Source: UBA2966 sp965242505 (GTDB lineage: Bacteria > Pseudomonadota > Alphaproteobacteria > UBA2966). Taken from it: 64,000 nucleotides of DNA. Position 1 is the stretch's first letter; each line of letters starts with the position of its first letter. The translations under genes were made by a program, and so were the position numbers. Shown here one piece after another: positions 43,758 through 52,579 of this stretch. The stretch is taken from contig OZ251449.1 in assembly GCA_965242505.1 (NCBI GenBank), forward strand, positions 3,410,001 through 3,474,000, read 5' to 3'. The notes beneath the pieces are model-generated. The model saw nothing but the letters and a program-made list of their open reading frames with translations, had not been told where the DNA came from and searched no databases.

Positions 43758-43786
43758 GGTATAAACGAATCGCGGGACGTAGACAA
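43758..43786 (-). promoter_or_regulatory. sigma70-like promoter for purC
   Basis: On the minus strand TTGTCT (complement of 43781-43786) and TATACC (complement of 43758-43763) are separated by exactly 17 bases, about 95 bases before the purC start. No PurR-like operator was recognised. Confidence 0.5.
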
Positions 43787-43843
43787 CGGCGAGGGCCGTC
43801 GCTATGTCATGGCCGCGAACGCCGGGCGGGAGGCCGGAGGATC

Positions 43844-44170
43844 ATGACGACGTTCAACGAACGCGAGAAGGCCGCCGAGGCCAAGTTCGGCCGCGACCAG
43901 GAGACCGCCTTCAAGGTCACCGCCCGGCGCAACAAGCTGCTCGGATTGTGGGTGGCCGGGTATCTGGGGCTGGACGGCGACGAGGCGGAGGCCTACGCGC
44001 GCGAGGTCGTCAAGGCGGACTTCGAGCGTCCGGGCGAGGAGGACGTGTTCGAGAAGGTCTGGGAGGACCTCCTGGACAAGAGCGTCGATCTCTCCGAGCA
44101 TCGCGTCCGCCGCCAGATGGCCGACCTCATGGAGGAGGCGGAGCGCCAGATCGTCGAGGAGGGATCGTAG
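43844..44170 (+). CDS. DUF1476 protein (F1-ATPase inhibitor zeta type)
   Basis: 108 residues from ATG 43844 with ggagga upstream. The start FNEREKAAEAKFGRDQETAF and the body ARRNKLLGLWVAGYLGLDGD, EAYAREVVKADFERPGEEDV are diagnostic of DUF1476. In Paracoccus the homologous zeta subunit inhibits F1F0-ATPase through its N-terminal region. The family is essentially restricted to alphaproteobacteria, and its position between purB and purC is the common one. Confidence 0.93.
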   Translation: MTTFNEREKAAEAKFGRDQETAFKVTARRNKLLGLWVAGYLGLDGDEAEAYAREVVKADFERPGEEDVFEKVWEDLLDKSVDLSEHRVRRQMADLMEEAERQIVEEGS

Positions 44171-44236
44171 GACCCTTGGCGCCTTCCCCGTCGGGGGAAC
44201 GGGAAACCGTCCGGACCGGCCGGGACGCCTTCCCGG

Positions 44237-45532
44237 CTACTTCCCGAACACGCGCTTGAAGATCGTGTCGACGTGCCTGGTGTGATGGCCCAGGTCGAAC
44301 AGCGCCTCGATCTCGGCGTCGCCGAGCGCGCCCGTCACCCGTTCGTCCCTCTTCAACAGGTCCAGGAATCCGCCGCCGTTCTCCACGGCTTTCAGCGCGT
44401 TGTCCTGAACCGCGGCGTAGGCGTCCTCGCGGCTGACGTCCGCCTGCGTGAGCGCCAGCAGGACGCGCTGCGAATGGATCACTCCGCCGAGCGCATCGAG
44501 GTTGCGCCGCATGTTCCCGGGAAGGACGACCAGTTTCTCGACCACCGAGGTCAGGCGCGCGAGCGCGAAATCCAGCGTCACCGTCGCGTCGGGAGCGATC
44601 GTCCGTTCCACTGACGAGTGCGAGATGTCGCGCTCGTGCCACAGCGCCACGTTCTCGAGCGCGGGGACGACCGCGCTCCGGACCACGCGGGCGAGGCCGG
44701 TCAGGTTCTCGGTCAGGATGGGGTTCTTCTTGTGCGGCATCGAGGAGGAGCCTTTCTGGCCCTCCGAGAAGGACTCCCGGGCCTCGCCCACCTCGGTCCG
44801 CTGCAGGTGCCGGATCTCCGTCGCCAGCCGTTCTACCGAGCTCGCGACGACGCCGAGCGCCGCGAAGAACGCGGCGTGCCGGTCGCGCGGGACGATCTGC
44901 GTCGACACGGGCTCCGGCGCCAGTCCGAGGCGCTCCGCGACGTAGGCCTCGACCCTGGGGTCGATGTTGGCGAACGTGCCCACCGCCCCGGAGAGCTTGC
45001 ACGTCGCCACTTCGCGCCGCGCCGTCTCCAGCCGTTCCCGGTTGCGCTGGAACTCGGCGTGGAAACCCGCGAGCTTGAGGCCGAAGGTGGTCGGTTCGGC
45101 ATGGATGCCGTGGCTGCGGCCGATGCACACCGTGTCCTTGTGCTCGCGGGCCCGGCGTTCGAGGGCCGCGAGCAACCCGTCGACGTCGGCGACGAGAATG
45201 TCGGCGGCGCGCGTGAGCTGAACGGCGAGACAGGTATCGAGCACGTCCGAGGACGTCATCCCCTGGTGCACGAACCGGGCGGGCTCGCCGACGTGTTCCG
45301 CGACGCTGGTCAGGAAGGCGATCACGTCGTGGCGCGTCTCCTTCTCGATCTCGTCGATCCGCTCGATGTCGAAGGCTCCGCGCTTCCGCGCTTCCCGGGC
45401 CGCGTCCCGCGGGATGACGCCGAGGTCGGCTTGGGCTTCGCAGGCCAGGACCTCGATGTCGAGCCAGATCCGGTATCGGGACTCGGGCTCCCAGATCGCG
45501 GCCATCTCCGGGCGGGAATAGCGGGGGATCAT
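44237..45532 (-). CDS. purB: adenylosuccinate lyase
   Basis: 431 residues from ATG at 45532 (MIPRYSRPEMAAIWEPESRY). It acts twice in purine synthesis, releasing fumarate from SAICAR and from adenylosuccinate. The fumarase/aspartase superfamily signature is SSSMPHKKNPILTENLTGLA near residue 258. MTSSDVLDTCLAVQL, catalytic-His segment GRSHGIHAEPTTFGLK and ERDISHSSVERTIAPDATVT are also present. It converges with the DUF1476 gene. Confidence 0.97.
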   Translation of the reverse strand: MIPRYSRPEMAAIWEPESRYRIWLDIEVLACEAQADLGVIPRDAAREARKRGAFDIERIDEIEKETRHDVIAFLTSVAEHVGEPARFVHQGMTSSDVLDTCLAVQLTRAADILVADVDGLLAALERRAREHKDTVCIGRSHGIHAEPTTFGLKLAGFHAEFQRNRERLETARREVATCKLSGAVGTFANIDPRVEAYVAERLGLAPEPVSTQIVPRDRHAAFFAALGVVASSVERLATEIRHLQRTEVGEARESFSEGQKGSSSMPHKKNPILTENLTGLARVVRSAVVPALENVALWHERDISHSSVERTIAPDATVTLDFALARLTSVVEKLVVLPGNMRRNLDALGGVIHSQRVLLALTQADVSREDAYAAVQDNALKAVENGGGFLDLLKRDERVTGALGDAEIEALFDLGHHTRHVDTIFKRVFGK

Positions 45533-45664
45533 CGCGCCGACCTGTCCTTCCCGTCCGGGGCGCATCTTCCGGGCGAGGCCGGGGACGGACCGGCGACCCC
45601 GGCGCAAGATAGCGGAACCGCGGGCGACCGGGAAGCGATGCCGGCGCAGCCGGTCGACGAGAGG

Positions 45665-46441
45665 CTAACGGGGAAAGGCGTTGTAGGAGTTCGCGACGAG
45701 GACGCCGCAATCGACCGGCAGATTGACGCCGGTGATCGCCTTGGCCCTGTCCGAGCACAGGAACCAGAACGCCTCGGCCACGTCCCGCATCTCGGTCATG
45801 GCCCCGAGGGCGGCGCTCCGTTCCATCCGGTCCTTGTCGCGGACGCCCGCGTCGAAGCGGCCCTGCATCATGGGTGTGCGCACGTAGCCCGGCGAGACGG
45901 CGTTCACCCGCACGTCGTGCGGCCCGCATTCGGCCGCGAGTATCTCCGTCAGGGAGATCACCGCAGTCTTGGCCGGGGAGTACGCGGTCACCATGTAGGG
46001 CGCGATACCGAACATGGATGCGACGTTGCCGATGACGCCGCGTCGCCGTTCCTTCATGCGGGGCGCGATGGCCCGGCAGCAGAGATAGACCCCGCGGTAG
46101 TCGACGTCCCAGAGGTGGTCGTGCTCTTCGATCGGCAGGTCTTCGATGGCGAGGCCGTCCTGCATCACGCCGGCGTTGTTGATGAACACGTCGATGGGAC
46201 CGTGGTCCCGCTCGATCGCCTCGACGAAGCCGGTGACCGAATCCTCGTCGGTCACGTCGAGCGGGCGGTAGACCGCGCTGCCGCCGTCCGCCTCGATCGC
46301 GGCGACGGTCTCGGCGCCGACGTCGTCCAGCACGTCGCCGATGACGACCTTGTCGCCGCCTCCGGCGAACCGCCGGGCCGTCGTCTCGCCGATCCCGCGC
46401 GCCGCGCCGGTGATCGCCGTGAGGCGCCGTTCGCCGCTCAT
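45665..46441 (-). CDS. SDR-family oxidoreductase
   Basis: 258 residues. Classical short-chain dehydrogenase: cofactor motif AITGAARGIGETTARRF, FINNAGVMQDG, Ser in IGNVASMFG and catalytic YSPAKTA near residue 155. GYVRTPMM follows. Asp in VVIGDVLDD suggests NAD(H) preference. Its start overlaps the TauD-family gene upstream (ATGA), so the two probably act in one catabolic or modification pathway, substrate unknown. Confidence 0.9.
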   Translation of the reverse strand: MSGERRLTAITGAARGIGETTARRFAGGGDKVVIGDVLDDVGAETVAAIEADGGSAVYRPLDVTDEDSVTGFVEAIERDHGPIDVFINNAGVMQDGLAIEDLPIEEHDHLWDVDYRGVYLCCRAIAPRMKERRRGVIGNVASMFGIAPYMVTAYSPAKTAVISLTEILAAECGPHDVRVNAVSPGYVRTPMMQGRFDAGVRDKDRMERSAALGAMTEMRDVAEAFWFLCSDRAKAITGVNLPVDCGVLVANSYNAFPR

Positions 46442-47352
46442 GCCGCCCTGGCCTCCTCCTCGGGCGGGGGCGCGAGATAGGGACGATCGCCCTTCAGCGT
46501 GGTCCGGTGCATGCGGCGGCGGTGCTTCTCCTCGTCGAAGGGCAGAACGCGGTGCATGGCGGAGCGGTTGTCCCAGAAGATCACGTCGCCGGGCCGCCAT
46601 TCGTGGGTGTAGACGAACCGCGGCTCCGTCGCGAAGGAGACGATCTCTTCGATGATCTCCTGGCTCTCCTCGAGCTCCATGCCCTCGAAGTGGGAGACCA
46701 CCTGGTGGGCGAGGTAGAGCGCCCGGCGGCCGCTGACGGGATGCGTGCGCAGCGCCGGATGCGCCACCGGCGGCACCTGGCGCCTCTGCGCCTCGGTCAA
46801 CGGCTTGCGGTGGGGCGTGTAGTTGGTCCAGTAGTAATTGTAGTCGTGGACCGCCCGCGCGCCGGCGAGGAACTCTTTCCTGTCGTCGGGCAGCGCCTCG
46901 TAGGCCGCGTACATGCTGGCGAACTGGGTCTGTCCCCCTTCGGGCGGGCATTCCAGGCAATGGAACAGGGAGCCGAGCGAGGGACGCTCGCGATACGAAT
47001 AATCGGAGTGCCAATGCCTGGCCCCGCCGCGCGCGCCGATCTCGCGCCCGTTCTCCACGACGTTCGAAACGATGAAGATCTCCCGGTGTCCCGGCATGTT
47101 GTACTGGTCGGCGACGTGCGGCTCGAGCTCTCCGAAAGACCGGCTGAACGCGATGTGCTGTTCCGGCGTCGGCCACTGGCCGCGGAACAGGAGGATCGAG
47201 TGACGGCTCAACGCTTCGTCGAGGCGGTCGATGGTGTCGGGCGGCGCGGGCAGCGACATGTCGATGCCATGGACTTCCGCGCCGATGGCCGACGACAACG
47301 GGGTGAGGGTCGGTGAATCGTTGGTCATGGGCCGGCGCGCCCGGCGGTTCAT
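46438..47352 (-). CDS. TauD/TfdA-family Fe(II)/2-oxoglutarate dioxygenase
   Basis: 304 residues from ATG at 47352, preceded by GGGAG. The double-stranded beta-helix metal site is RHWHSDYSYRERPSLGSLFH (HxD near residue 112) with a distal His in FWDNRSAMHR and the 2-oxoglutarate Arg in RRRMHRTTLKG. The N-terminus AIGAEVHGIDMS and PPEGGQTQFASMYAAYEAL fit TauD-like enzymes that hydroxylate sulfonates, phenoxyacids or carnitine-like compounds. It is coupled to an SDR gene. A paralogue is at 51579-52406. Confidence 0.9.
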   Translation of the reverse strand: MNRRARRPMTNDSPTLTPLSSAIGAEVHGIDMSLPAPPDTIDRLDEALSRHSILLFRGQWPTPEQHIAFSRSFGELEPHVADQYNMPGHREIFIVSNVVENGREIGARGGARHWHSDYSYRERPSLGSLFHCLECPPEGGQTQFASMYAAYEALPDDRKEFLAGARAVHDYNYYWTNYTPHRKPLTEAQRRQVPPVAHPALRTHPVSGRRALYLAHQVVSHFEGMELEESQEIIEEIVSFATEPRFVYTHEWRPGDVIFWDNRSAMHRVLPFDEEKHRRRMHRTTLKGDRPYLAPPPEEEARAA

Positions 47353-47424
47353 GGAACTCCCTCACGCAATAGGCCGGCGGCCGCGGCCTGTCAAGTCGCG
47401 GAGGGCCTCGATCGTCGTCGGCCC

Positions 47425-47545
47425 CTCCGTCCCCCTCGTTCTCCCCCCCTTGCAGGGCGCGCGGGGCGGCGCGTCCCCTCGTTCTCCCTCCCCCTGGCAG
47501 GGGGAGGGTCGGGGGGAGGGTCGGGGTGGGGGTCGCGTCAGGGGG
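47425..47545. repeat. mosaic palindromic repeat, copy 9 (G-rich module expanded)
   Basis: Two C-rich stretches (cccccttgcagggcgcgcgg, ccccctggcagggggagggt) are followed by a duplicated G-rich block (about 47501-47532) ending in gtcgcgtcaggggggatac. It lies between radC and the TauD gene. Confidence 0.85.
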
Positions 47546-47563
47546 GATACGAGATGATGCGGG

Positions 47564-48244
47564 CTAAAGAAGTCCCCGCTCGCGCAGGCTGACGTGGCCT
47601 CTCTTGGCGACGATGACGTGGTCGTGGACGGCGATGCCGAGCTTGTCCGCCGCCTCCGTCACCTGCCGCGTGACTTCGACGTCGGCTCTGGACGGCGTGG
47701 GGTCGCCGCTCGGGTGGTTGTGAACCAGGATCACCGCCGAGGCCGCGACCTCGAGCGCCCGCTTCACGACCTCCCGCGCGTAGACGGGTGTGTGGTCGAC
47801 CGTGCCGCGTCCCAGGACCTCGTCCGTGATCAGCCTGTTCTTGCGGTCGAGATAGAGAACCCGGAACTGTTCCGTCGTCTCGAACGCCATGGTCGTCCGG
47901 CAGTAATCGACGAGCGTGTCCCAGGAACTGATGATCGCGCGGTCCCTGACCGGACCCCGCGTCAGGCGTTGGGCCGAGGCCTGGATCGTCTTCAGGGCGG
48001 TCGCCGCCTCCTGGCCTATTCCCTCGACCTCCAGAAGGCGCGCCGGCTCCGCGGAGAGCGCTTCGGAGAAGCTGCCGAAGGTGTCGATCAATCGTTTCGC
48101 GATGGGCTTCACGTCCCGGCGCGGGATGGCGAGGAACAGCACGAGCTCCAGCAATTCGTAGTCCGCGAGAGCGTCCGCGCCCGCGTCCGTGAAGCGTTTG
48201 CGCAGGCGCTTGCGGTGCTCGCGAAAGTGAGGCTTATCCGTCAC
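47564..48244 (-). CDS. radC: RadC family JAMM-domain protein
   Basis: 226 residues. A helix-hairpin-helix-like part (LSAEPARLLEVEGIGQEAAT) precedes the JAB/MPN domain. EQFRVLYLDRKNRLITDEVL is followed by the metal motif VHNHPSGDPTPSRADVEVTR. The family name comes from a mis-mapped repair phenotype; the true role is uncertain. Its start overlaps the map stop by 11 bases. Confidence 0.92.
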   Translation of the reverse strand: MTDKPHFREHRKRLRKRFTDAGADALADYELLELVLFLAIPRRDVKPIAKRLIDTFGSFSEALSAEPARLLEVEGIGQEAATALKTIQASAQRLTRGPVRDRAIISSWDTLVDYCRTTMAFETTEQFRVLYLDRKNRLITDEVLGRGTVDHTPVYAREVVKRALEVAASAVILVHNHPSGDPTPSRADVEVTRQVTEAADKLGIAVHDHVIVAKRGHVSLRERGLL

Positions 48245-49088
48245 CGGCCGGGTCGTAGGGTGGGCGGTCGAAGCCCTTGGGCGATCGCGTGAAGATCTCG
48301 CACCCGGTCTCCGTCACGCCGATGGTGTGCTCGAACTGGGCCGACAGCGAGCGGTCCTTGGTTACCGCCGTCCAGCCGTCGGCGAGCAGCTTCACCCGCC
48401 ATGCGCCGAGGTTGATCATCGGCTCGACGGTGAAGAACATGCCGGCCTCCAGCTCGACGCCCGTGCGAGGTTCGCCGAAATGCAGGATGTTGGGCGAATC
48501 GTGAAAGACCCGGCCGATGCCGTGGCCGCAGAAATCCCGCACCACCGAGCACCGATACGATTCCGCGTGAGTCTGGATGGCGTGGCCGATGTCCCCCGTC
48601 GTCGCGCCGGGGCGGACGGCCCCGATGCCGAGCATCATGGCTTCGTAGGTGACGTCGCACAGGCGCCGGGCCTTTCGGCCGACCTTGCCGACCGTGAACA
48701 TGCGGCTCGAGTCGCCGTGCCAGCCGTCGACGATCACGGTCACGTCGAGGTTCATGATGTCGCCGTCCCTGAGCGGCCGCTCGCCCGGAATGCCGTGGCA
48801 GACGACGTGGTTGAGCGACGTGCAGATCGACTTGGGGAACCCGCGGTAGTGGAGCGGGGCCGATACGGCGCCATGGTCGAACACGAACTGGCGGCACACC
48901 CGGTCGAGTTCGCCGGTGGTGACTCCGGGAACCACGAACGGCGTGACGTGGTCGAGGGTCTCGGCCGCCAGGCGGCCGGCCTTGCGCATGCCCTCGAAGG
49001 CTTCGGGTCCGTGGCGTTTCGCCTCGATCGTCCGGCGCGCGGGCGCCGGCGCGAAAACGCCTCGCGTCCGGGTGGTGGCGTCGACCAT
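48234..49088 (-). CDS. map: methionine aminopeptidase, type I
   Basis: 284 residues. Removes initiator Met. Metal ligands are visible: Asp in NLDVTVIVDGWHGDSSRMF (two), His in FCGHGIGRVFHDSPNILHF, Glu in MFFTVEPMINLG and Glu in SAQFEHTIGVTETG. TSLNHVVCHGIPGERPLRDG supplies the substrate His. A Pro/Ala/Arg-rich N-terminal extension of about 25 residues precedes the core; a start within it is possible. Confidence 0.95.
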   Translation of the reverse strand: MVDATTRTRGVFAPAPARRTIEAKRHGPEAFEGMRKAGRLAAETLDHVTPFVVPGVTTGELDRVCRQFVFDHGAVSAPLHYRGFPKSICTSLNHVVCHGIPGERPLRDGDIMNLDVTVIVDGWHGDSSRMFTVGKVGRKARRLCDVTYEAMMLGIGAVRPGATTGDIGHAIQTHAESYRCSVVRDFCGHGIGRVFHDSPNILHFGEPRTGVELEAGMFFTVEPMINLGAWRVKLLADGWTAVTKDRSLSAQFEHTIGVTETGCEIFTRSPKGFDRPPYDPAGDG

Positions 49089-49109
49089 GAATTCCGCGCG
49101 TCCCCCGAG

Positions 49110-49811
49110 CTACGGTCGCGCCAGGGGCACGGCCTTCTCCACGGCGATCTCCTCCAGCGAGAGTTTACAGGAATAGGCGACGGCCTCAACGCCGCTCGCG
49201 AGCGCCCGGGTCAGTCCGTCGTCGTAGTCGGGATCGATGTCGGCGGCGATCGAGAGACGGTCGCAGTCGTCCCGCTGGATCAGGTACACCATGACGGCGC
49301 GATGGCCCCGCGCGACCATGTCGGCCATCTCCACCAGGTGCTTGGCGCCCCGGGCCGTGACCGAATCGGGGAACTCGGCGGTCCCCGGCTCGCGGCTCAG
49401 GTGAACGTTCTTGACCTCGACGTAGCAGGCGGGCCCGTCCCCCTCGAGAAGGATGTCGATGCGCGAGTTCCTGCCGTACTTGACCTCGCGGCGCCGCGAT
49501 CCGTAGCCCCGCAACTCGGCGATGGTTCCTGCCTCGATGGCCTCGGCGACGAGGGCGTTCGGGCGCGCCGTGTTGATCCCGACGAGCGCCCGGCCGTCGC
49601 GCACCATCTCCCAGGTGTAACGGAGCTTGCGTTCGGGGTTGGCGGCCGGCGACAGCCAGACCTCGAAACCCGGCTCCGCAAGGCCCAGCATCGAGCCGGG
49701 GTTCGCGCAGTGGGCCGTGACCACGCTGCCCGAGTCCAACTCGACGTCCGCCAGGAACCGCTTGTAGCGTTCGATCAGGACGCCCTTGACGAGGGGATCG
49801 GGAAACCGCAT
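49110..49811 (-). CDS. sfsA: SfsA family DNA-binding/nuclease-fold protein
   Basis: 233 residues. FLADVELDSGSVVTAHCANP followed by GSMLGL is the family hallmark. NPERKLRYTWEMVRDGRALV, SRIDILLEGDGPACYVEVKN (PD-(D/E)xK-like) and FPDSVTARGAKHLVEMADMV follow. E. coli SfsA affects maltose gene expression; the biochemical role is not settled. It lies 21 bases upstream of map on the same strand. Confidence 0.95.
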   Translation of the reverse strand: MRFPDPLVKGVLIERYKRFLADVELDSGSVVTAHCANPGSMLGLAEPGFEVWLSPAANPERKLRYTWEMVRDGRALVGINTARPNALVAEAIEAGTIAELRGYGSRRREVKYGRNSRIDILLEGDGPACYVEVKNVHLSREPGTAEFPDSVTARGAKHLVEMADMVARGHRAVMVYLIQRDDCDRLSIAADIDPDYDDGLTRALASGVEAVAYSCKLSLEEIAVEKAVPLARP

Positions 49812-49956
49812 GGCTCAAGGGTAGTGGGACCGGCGCGGGACTTCAAACAGGGGTTCCGGCCGCACCCCGGCGATGCGCCTCGTGGCGGCGTACTTGCGCG
49901 GGCGGCGCCGAAGGTTGAGGATTGCGCTCGTCGCCACCGTCGATTCGCGTCGCGTG

Positions 49957-50736
49957 ATGGGGAGAAAGCACGTCTTGGCCGAGACCCGGACCGTGAAGAC
50001 CGCATGCGCGATCGTCATCGGCAACGAGATCCTGTCGGGCCGCGTGCAGGATCGGAACCTCGCCTACATCGCCGAGCGGCTGAACGACTTCGGGGTCCGG
50101 TTGCGGGAGGCCCGGGTGATCCCGGACGACGAGGACGCCATCATCGCCGCCGTCAACGAGTGCCGGCGGGAGTTCGACTACGTGCTCACGACCGGCGGGA
50201 TCGGGCCGACTCATGACGACATCACAGCCGAGTGCGTGGCCAAGGCGTTCGGAGTCCCGCTCGAGATCAACGAGAAGGCGGCGAAGGCCCTGCGAGCCGG
50301 CGCGGGCGACCGGATCGGCGAGGCGCGGCTGCGCATGGCGCGCGTGCCCGTCGGCGGCAGGCTGATCGAGAACGCCGTCTCCGCGGCCCCCGGCTTCCAG
50401 ATGGAGAACGTCTTCGTCATGGCGGGCGTTCCCGCGGTGGCTCGGGCCATGGTCGACGCGCTGGCGTCGCGGATCGCCGGCGGCGCGCCCGTGCGCTCGC
50501 GAGGGGTCGTGGCGCATTTGTCCGAGGGGTCCGTCGCGGCGGCGCTCGCCGACATCCAGGAGCGGTTCCCCGACACCGATATCGGCAGTTATCCGTTCTA
50601 TCGCTCGGGCAGGTTCGGCGCCACTCTGGTGGTCCGCTCGACCGACGCCGGGCGCGTCGACGCCGCCATCGAGGAGATCAAGGCCATGGTCCGCGGCCTG
50701 GGCGCCGAGCCCGAGGAGGAGCTGGAGGACGTGTAA
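49957..50736 (+). CDS. CinA-like molybdopterin-binding domain protein
   Basis: 259 residues. The MoCF/CinA N-terminal domain is clear: CAIVIGNEILSGRVQDRNLA, VPDDEDAIIAAVNEC-type segment (VIPDDEDAIIAAVNECRREF), VLTTGGIGPTHDDITAECVA and FVMAGVP. The C-terminal nicotinamide-nucleotide amidohydrolase domain of full CinA is absent, so this is the short form. The start is uncertain; ATG 49957 and GTG 49993 both precede the homology. The stop overlaps the next start by one base (TAATG). Confidence 0.88.
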   Translation: MGRKHVLAETRTVKTACAIVIGNEILSGRVQDRNLAYIAERLNDFGVRLREARVIPDDEDAIIAAVNECRREFDYVLTTGGIGPTHDDITAECVAKAFGVPLEINEKAAKALRAGAGDRIGEARLRMARVPVGGRLIENAVSAAPGFQMENVFVMAGVPAVARAMVDALASRIAGGAPVRSRGVVAHLSEGSVAAALADIQERFPDTDIGSYPFYRSGRFGATLVVRSTDAGRVDAAIEEIKAMVRGLGAEPEEELEDV

Positions 50737-51281
50737 TGGGCGCCGCCGCCTTCGCGCTGCGCCGCGCCAGTCCGGCCGACGCCTCGGCCATCGCCCACGT
50801 CTACGTCAACTCCTGGCGCACGACCTACAGGGGGCTCATCCCCGGACAGGCGCTGGCCGCCCTCGACGAGCTCAGGCAGACGGGCTATTGGTGGAAAGCG
50901 CTCTGCGAGTCGAAGCGAGGCTGCGGCGCAGTGGTGGCGGAGGGCCGGTCCCGCGTCATCGGCTTCTCCGCCTTCGGACCGGCGCGCGAAGAAGGGGTTT
51001 CGCGGCGCGGCGAGGTCTACACGCTCTATTTGCTCGACGCCTACCAGGGGTGCGGTATCGGCAGGCGTCTGCTGTCGGCGAGCGCCGACGACATGGCCGG
51101 GGCGGGCTACACGTCGATGTGCGTCTGGGTGCTGGCCCGCAATCCGGCGCGGGAGTTCTACGAACGTCTGGGCGGCGTCGAGCTGTCGTCGCGTGATATC
51201 GGCGTCGGCGGGCGGCGGCTCGAGGAGATATGCTACCTCTGGCCCGACCTTGACCGCCTCGCGGCGCTGGAGCGGCGTTGA
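50736..51281 (+). CDS. GNAT N-acetyltransferase
   Basis: 181 residues. LRRASPADASAIAHVYVNSW starts the fold; EVYTLYLLDAYQGCGIGRRL is the acetyl-CoA loop near residue 100; WVLARNPAREFYERLGG is the C-terminal motif typical of RimI-like enzymes. It is coupled to the CinA-like gene. Substrate unknown. The stop codon is 7 bases before repeat copy 10. Confidence 0.88.
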   Translation: MGAAAFALRRASPADASAIAHVYVNSWRTTYRGLIPGQALAALDELRQTGYWWKALCESKRGCGAVVAEGRSRVIGFSAFGPAREEGVSRRGEVYTLYLLDAYQGCGIGRRLLSASADDMAGAGYTSMCVWVLARNPAREFYERLGGVELSSRDIGVGGRRLEEICYLWPDLDRLAALERR

Positions 51282-51287
51282 CCCGCG

Positions 51288-51452
51288 TTTCTCGCGCCGC
51301 TCGTCCGCGACCCCCACCCCGACCCTCCCCTTATCCAGAAGGGAGCCATCTATACTCCTCCCCCCTGACAGGGGGGAGGTCGGGAGGGGGGCGGACCGCG
51401 GCCCCGCAACGCCGCGCACTCCTCGATCCCCGCCGGGATGAGAAATGCGGGA
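51288..51452. repeat. mosaic palindromic repeat, copy 10
   Basis: gcgtttctcgcgccgctcgt, C-rich G4 module (51311-51330), a short spacer, CCCCCCTGACAGGGGGG, then ggcggaccgcggccccgcaa and the right end gggatgagaaatgcggg. It separates the GNAT gene from tRNA-Leu. Confidence 0.9.
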
Positions 51453-51491
51453 TGGACACCGTCCCCGTCCCATTGCGACAATTCCCGTCCG

Positions 51492-51577
51492 GCGGGCGTG
51501 GCGAAACGGTAGACGCAACGGACTTAAAATCCGTCGGGCGCGAGCCCGTGCTGGTTCGAGTCCAGCCGCCCGCACCA
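51492..51577 (+). tRNA. tRNA-Leu (TAA)
   Basis: Starts GCGGGCGTGGCGAAACGG and ends CGCCCGCACCA with CCA encoded. The anticodon stem ACGGA/TCCGT closes CTTAAAA, anticodon TAA. A long variable arm (CGGGCGCGAGCCCG) confirms a class II tRNA. The acceptor stem is fully paired. Confidence 0.96.
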
Positions 51578-51578
51578 A

Positions 51579-52406
51579 TCACTCCACCGGCGCGGCGTCG
51601 TCGAACGTCTGGGTGCGTTTCAGGAGACGCCGCCGGTCCGGCGGGAACCTTCCGCGGCCGTGCATGGTCGGCCTGTTGTCCCACATCACGAGGTCGCCCG
51701 CCCGCCACCGGTGCGTCCAGAGGAACTCCGGGCGCGCGACGTGGCCGGTGAGGAACGCGATCAGGTCCCGACTCTCGCTCTCGCCGAGCCCGACGACGGA
51801 GCGCGTGAACAGCGGCGTCACGTAGAGAGCCTTCCGCCCGGTTTCCGGGTGCGTGCGCGCGACCGGGTGGTCGACGACTTCCGGCGGGTTGAGCGGAGCG
51901 TCCGGATGACGGTGGGTCGCCCTGAGGCCCTTCAGTCGTTGCTTCATCGCGGCGTCGAGCGCGTCGTAGGCGGCGTAGCCGCTGCCCCAGCGCGTCTCGC
52001 CGCCGGTGTCGGGGACCTCCACGGCATGAAGGACCGAGATGACGCCGGGTTTCGGCATGTAGGCGAGGTCCGAGTGAAAGCCGATCTCGCCGTCGCCGAG
52101 GGCGCCGATCGCCTTGCCGTTCTCCCTGATGTTGGAGACGAGGAGGATTTCCTTCACCGGCCGGTCCGGCATGTCGCGCACGTGGACCGCGGCCTTTCCG
52201 AAGTAGTTGGTGAACCGGACCTGGTCCGTATCATCGAGACTCTGCTCCCGGAAGAAGACCACGCAGTGATCCAGCAACGCCCTGCGAAGCGCCGCGACCG
52301 TCTGGCGGGGAAGGGGCCTGGACAGGTCGAGTCCCCGGACTTCGGCGCCGAGCGCCGCCCCCGTCGGAACGACGGTCATGTTCTGCGCGGTGTTCGGCGC
52401 GTCCAT
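51579..52406 (-). CDS. TauD/TfdA-family Fe(II)/2-oxoglutarate dioxygenase
   Basis: 275 residues. GAALGAEVRGLDLSRPLP opens the fold; metal ligands are in GEIGFHSDLAYMPKPG (HxD near residue 111) and MWDNRPTMHGRGRFP (distal His); PPDRRRLLKRTQTF gives the 2-oxoglutarate Arg. VEVPDTGGETRWGSGYAAYD is typical. It shares its layout with the enzyme at 46438-47352 but is not coupled to a dehydrogenase. Substrate unknown. Confidence 0.9.
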   Translation of the reverse strand: MDAPNTAQNMTVVPTGAALGAEVRGLDLSRPLPRQTVAALRRALLDHCVVFFREQSLDDTDQVRFTNYFGKAAVHVRDMPDRPVKEILLVSNIRENGKAIGALGDGEIGFHSDLAYMPKPGVISVLHAVEVPDTGGETRWGSGYAAYDALDAAMKQRLKGLRATHRHPDAPLNPPEVVDHPVARTHPETGRKALYVTPLFTRSVVGLGESESRDLIAFLTGHVARPEFLWTHRWRAGDLVMWDNRPTMHGRGRFPPDRRRLLKRTQTFDDAAPVE

Positions 52407-52579
52407 TCCGCAGCCTCGGTCCCTCGGTGGTTATGCCGCGGGCCGGCGGGCGTCGTTTCGTCCACGGGCGTCGACGCCCCGCGCCGGATGCGGCTCGTGG
52501 ACGGCGTTCCTGGACGATCCTCCGGGCCCGGCGGCGAGCCCGCGTCCGTAATGGGAGCTCGACGGCGCGTGGCGCACGG

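Noticed and set aside
49873..49956. Extended start of the CinA-like protein at ATG 49873
   Set aside because: The added residues are Arg-rich and outside the conserved domain; kept only as an alternative start.
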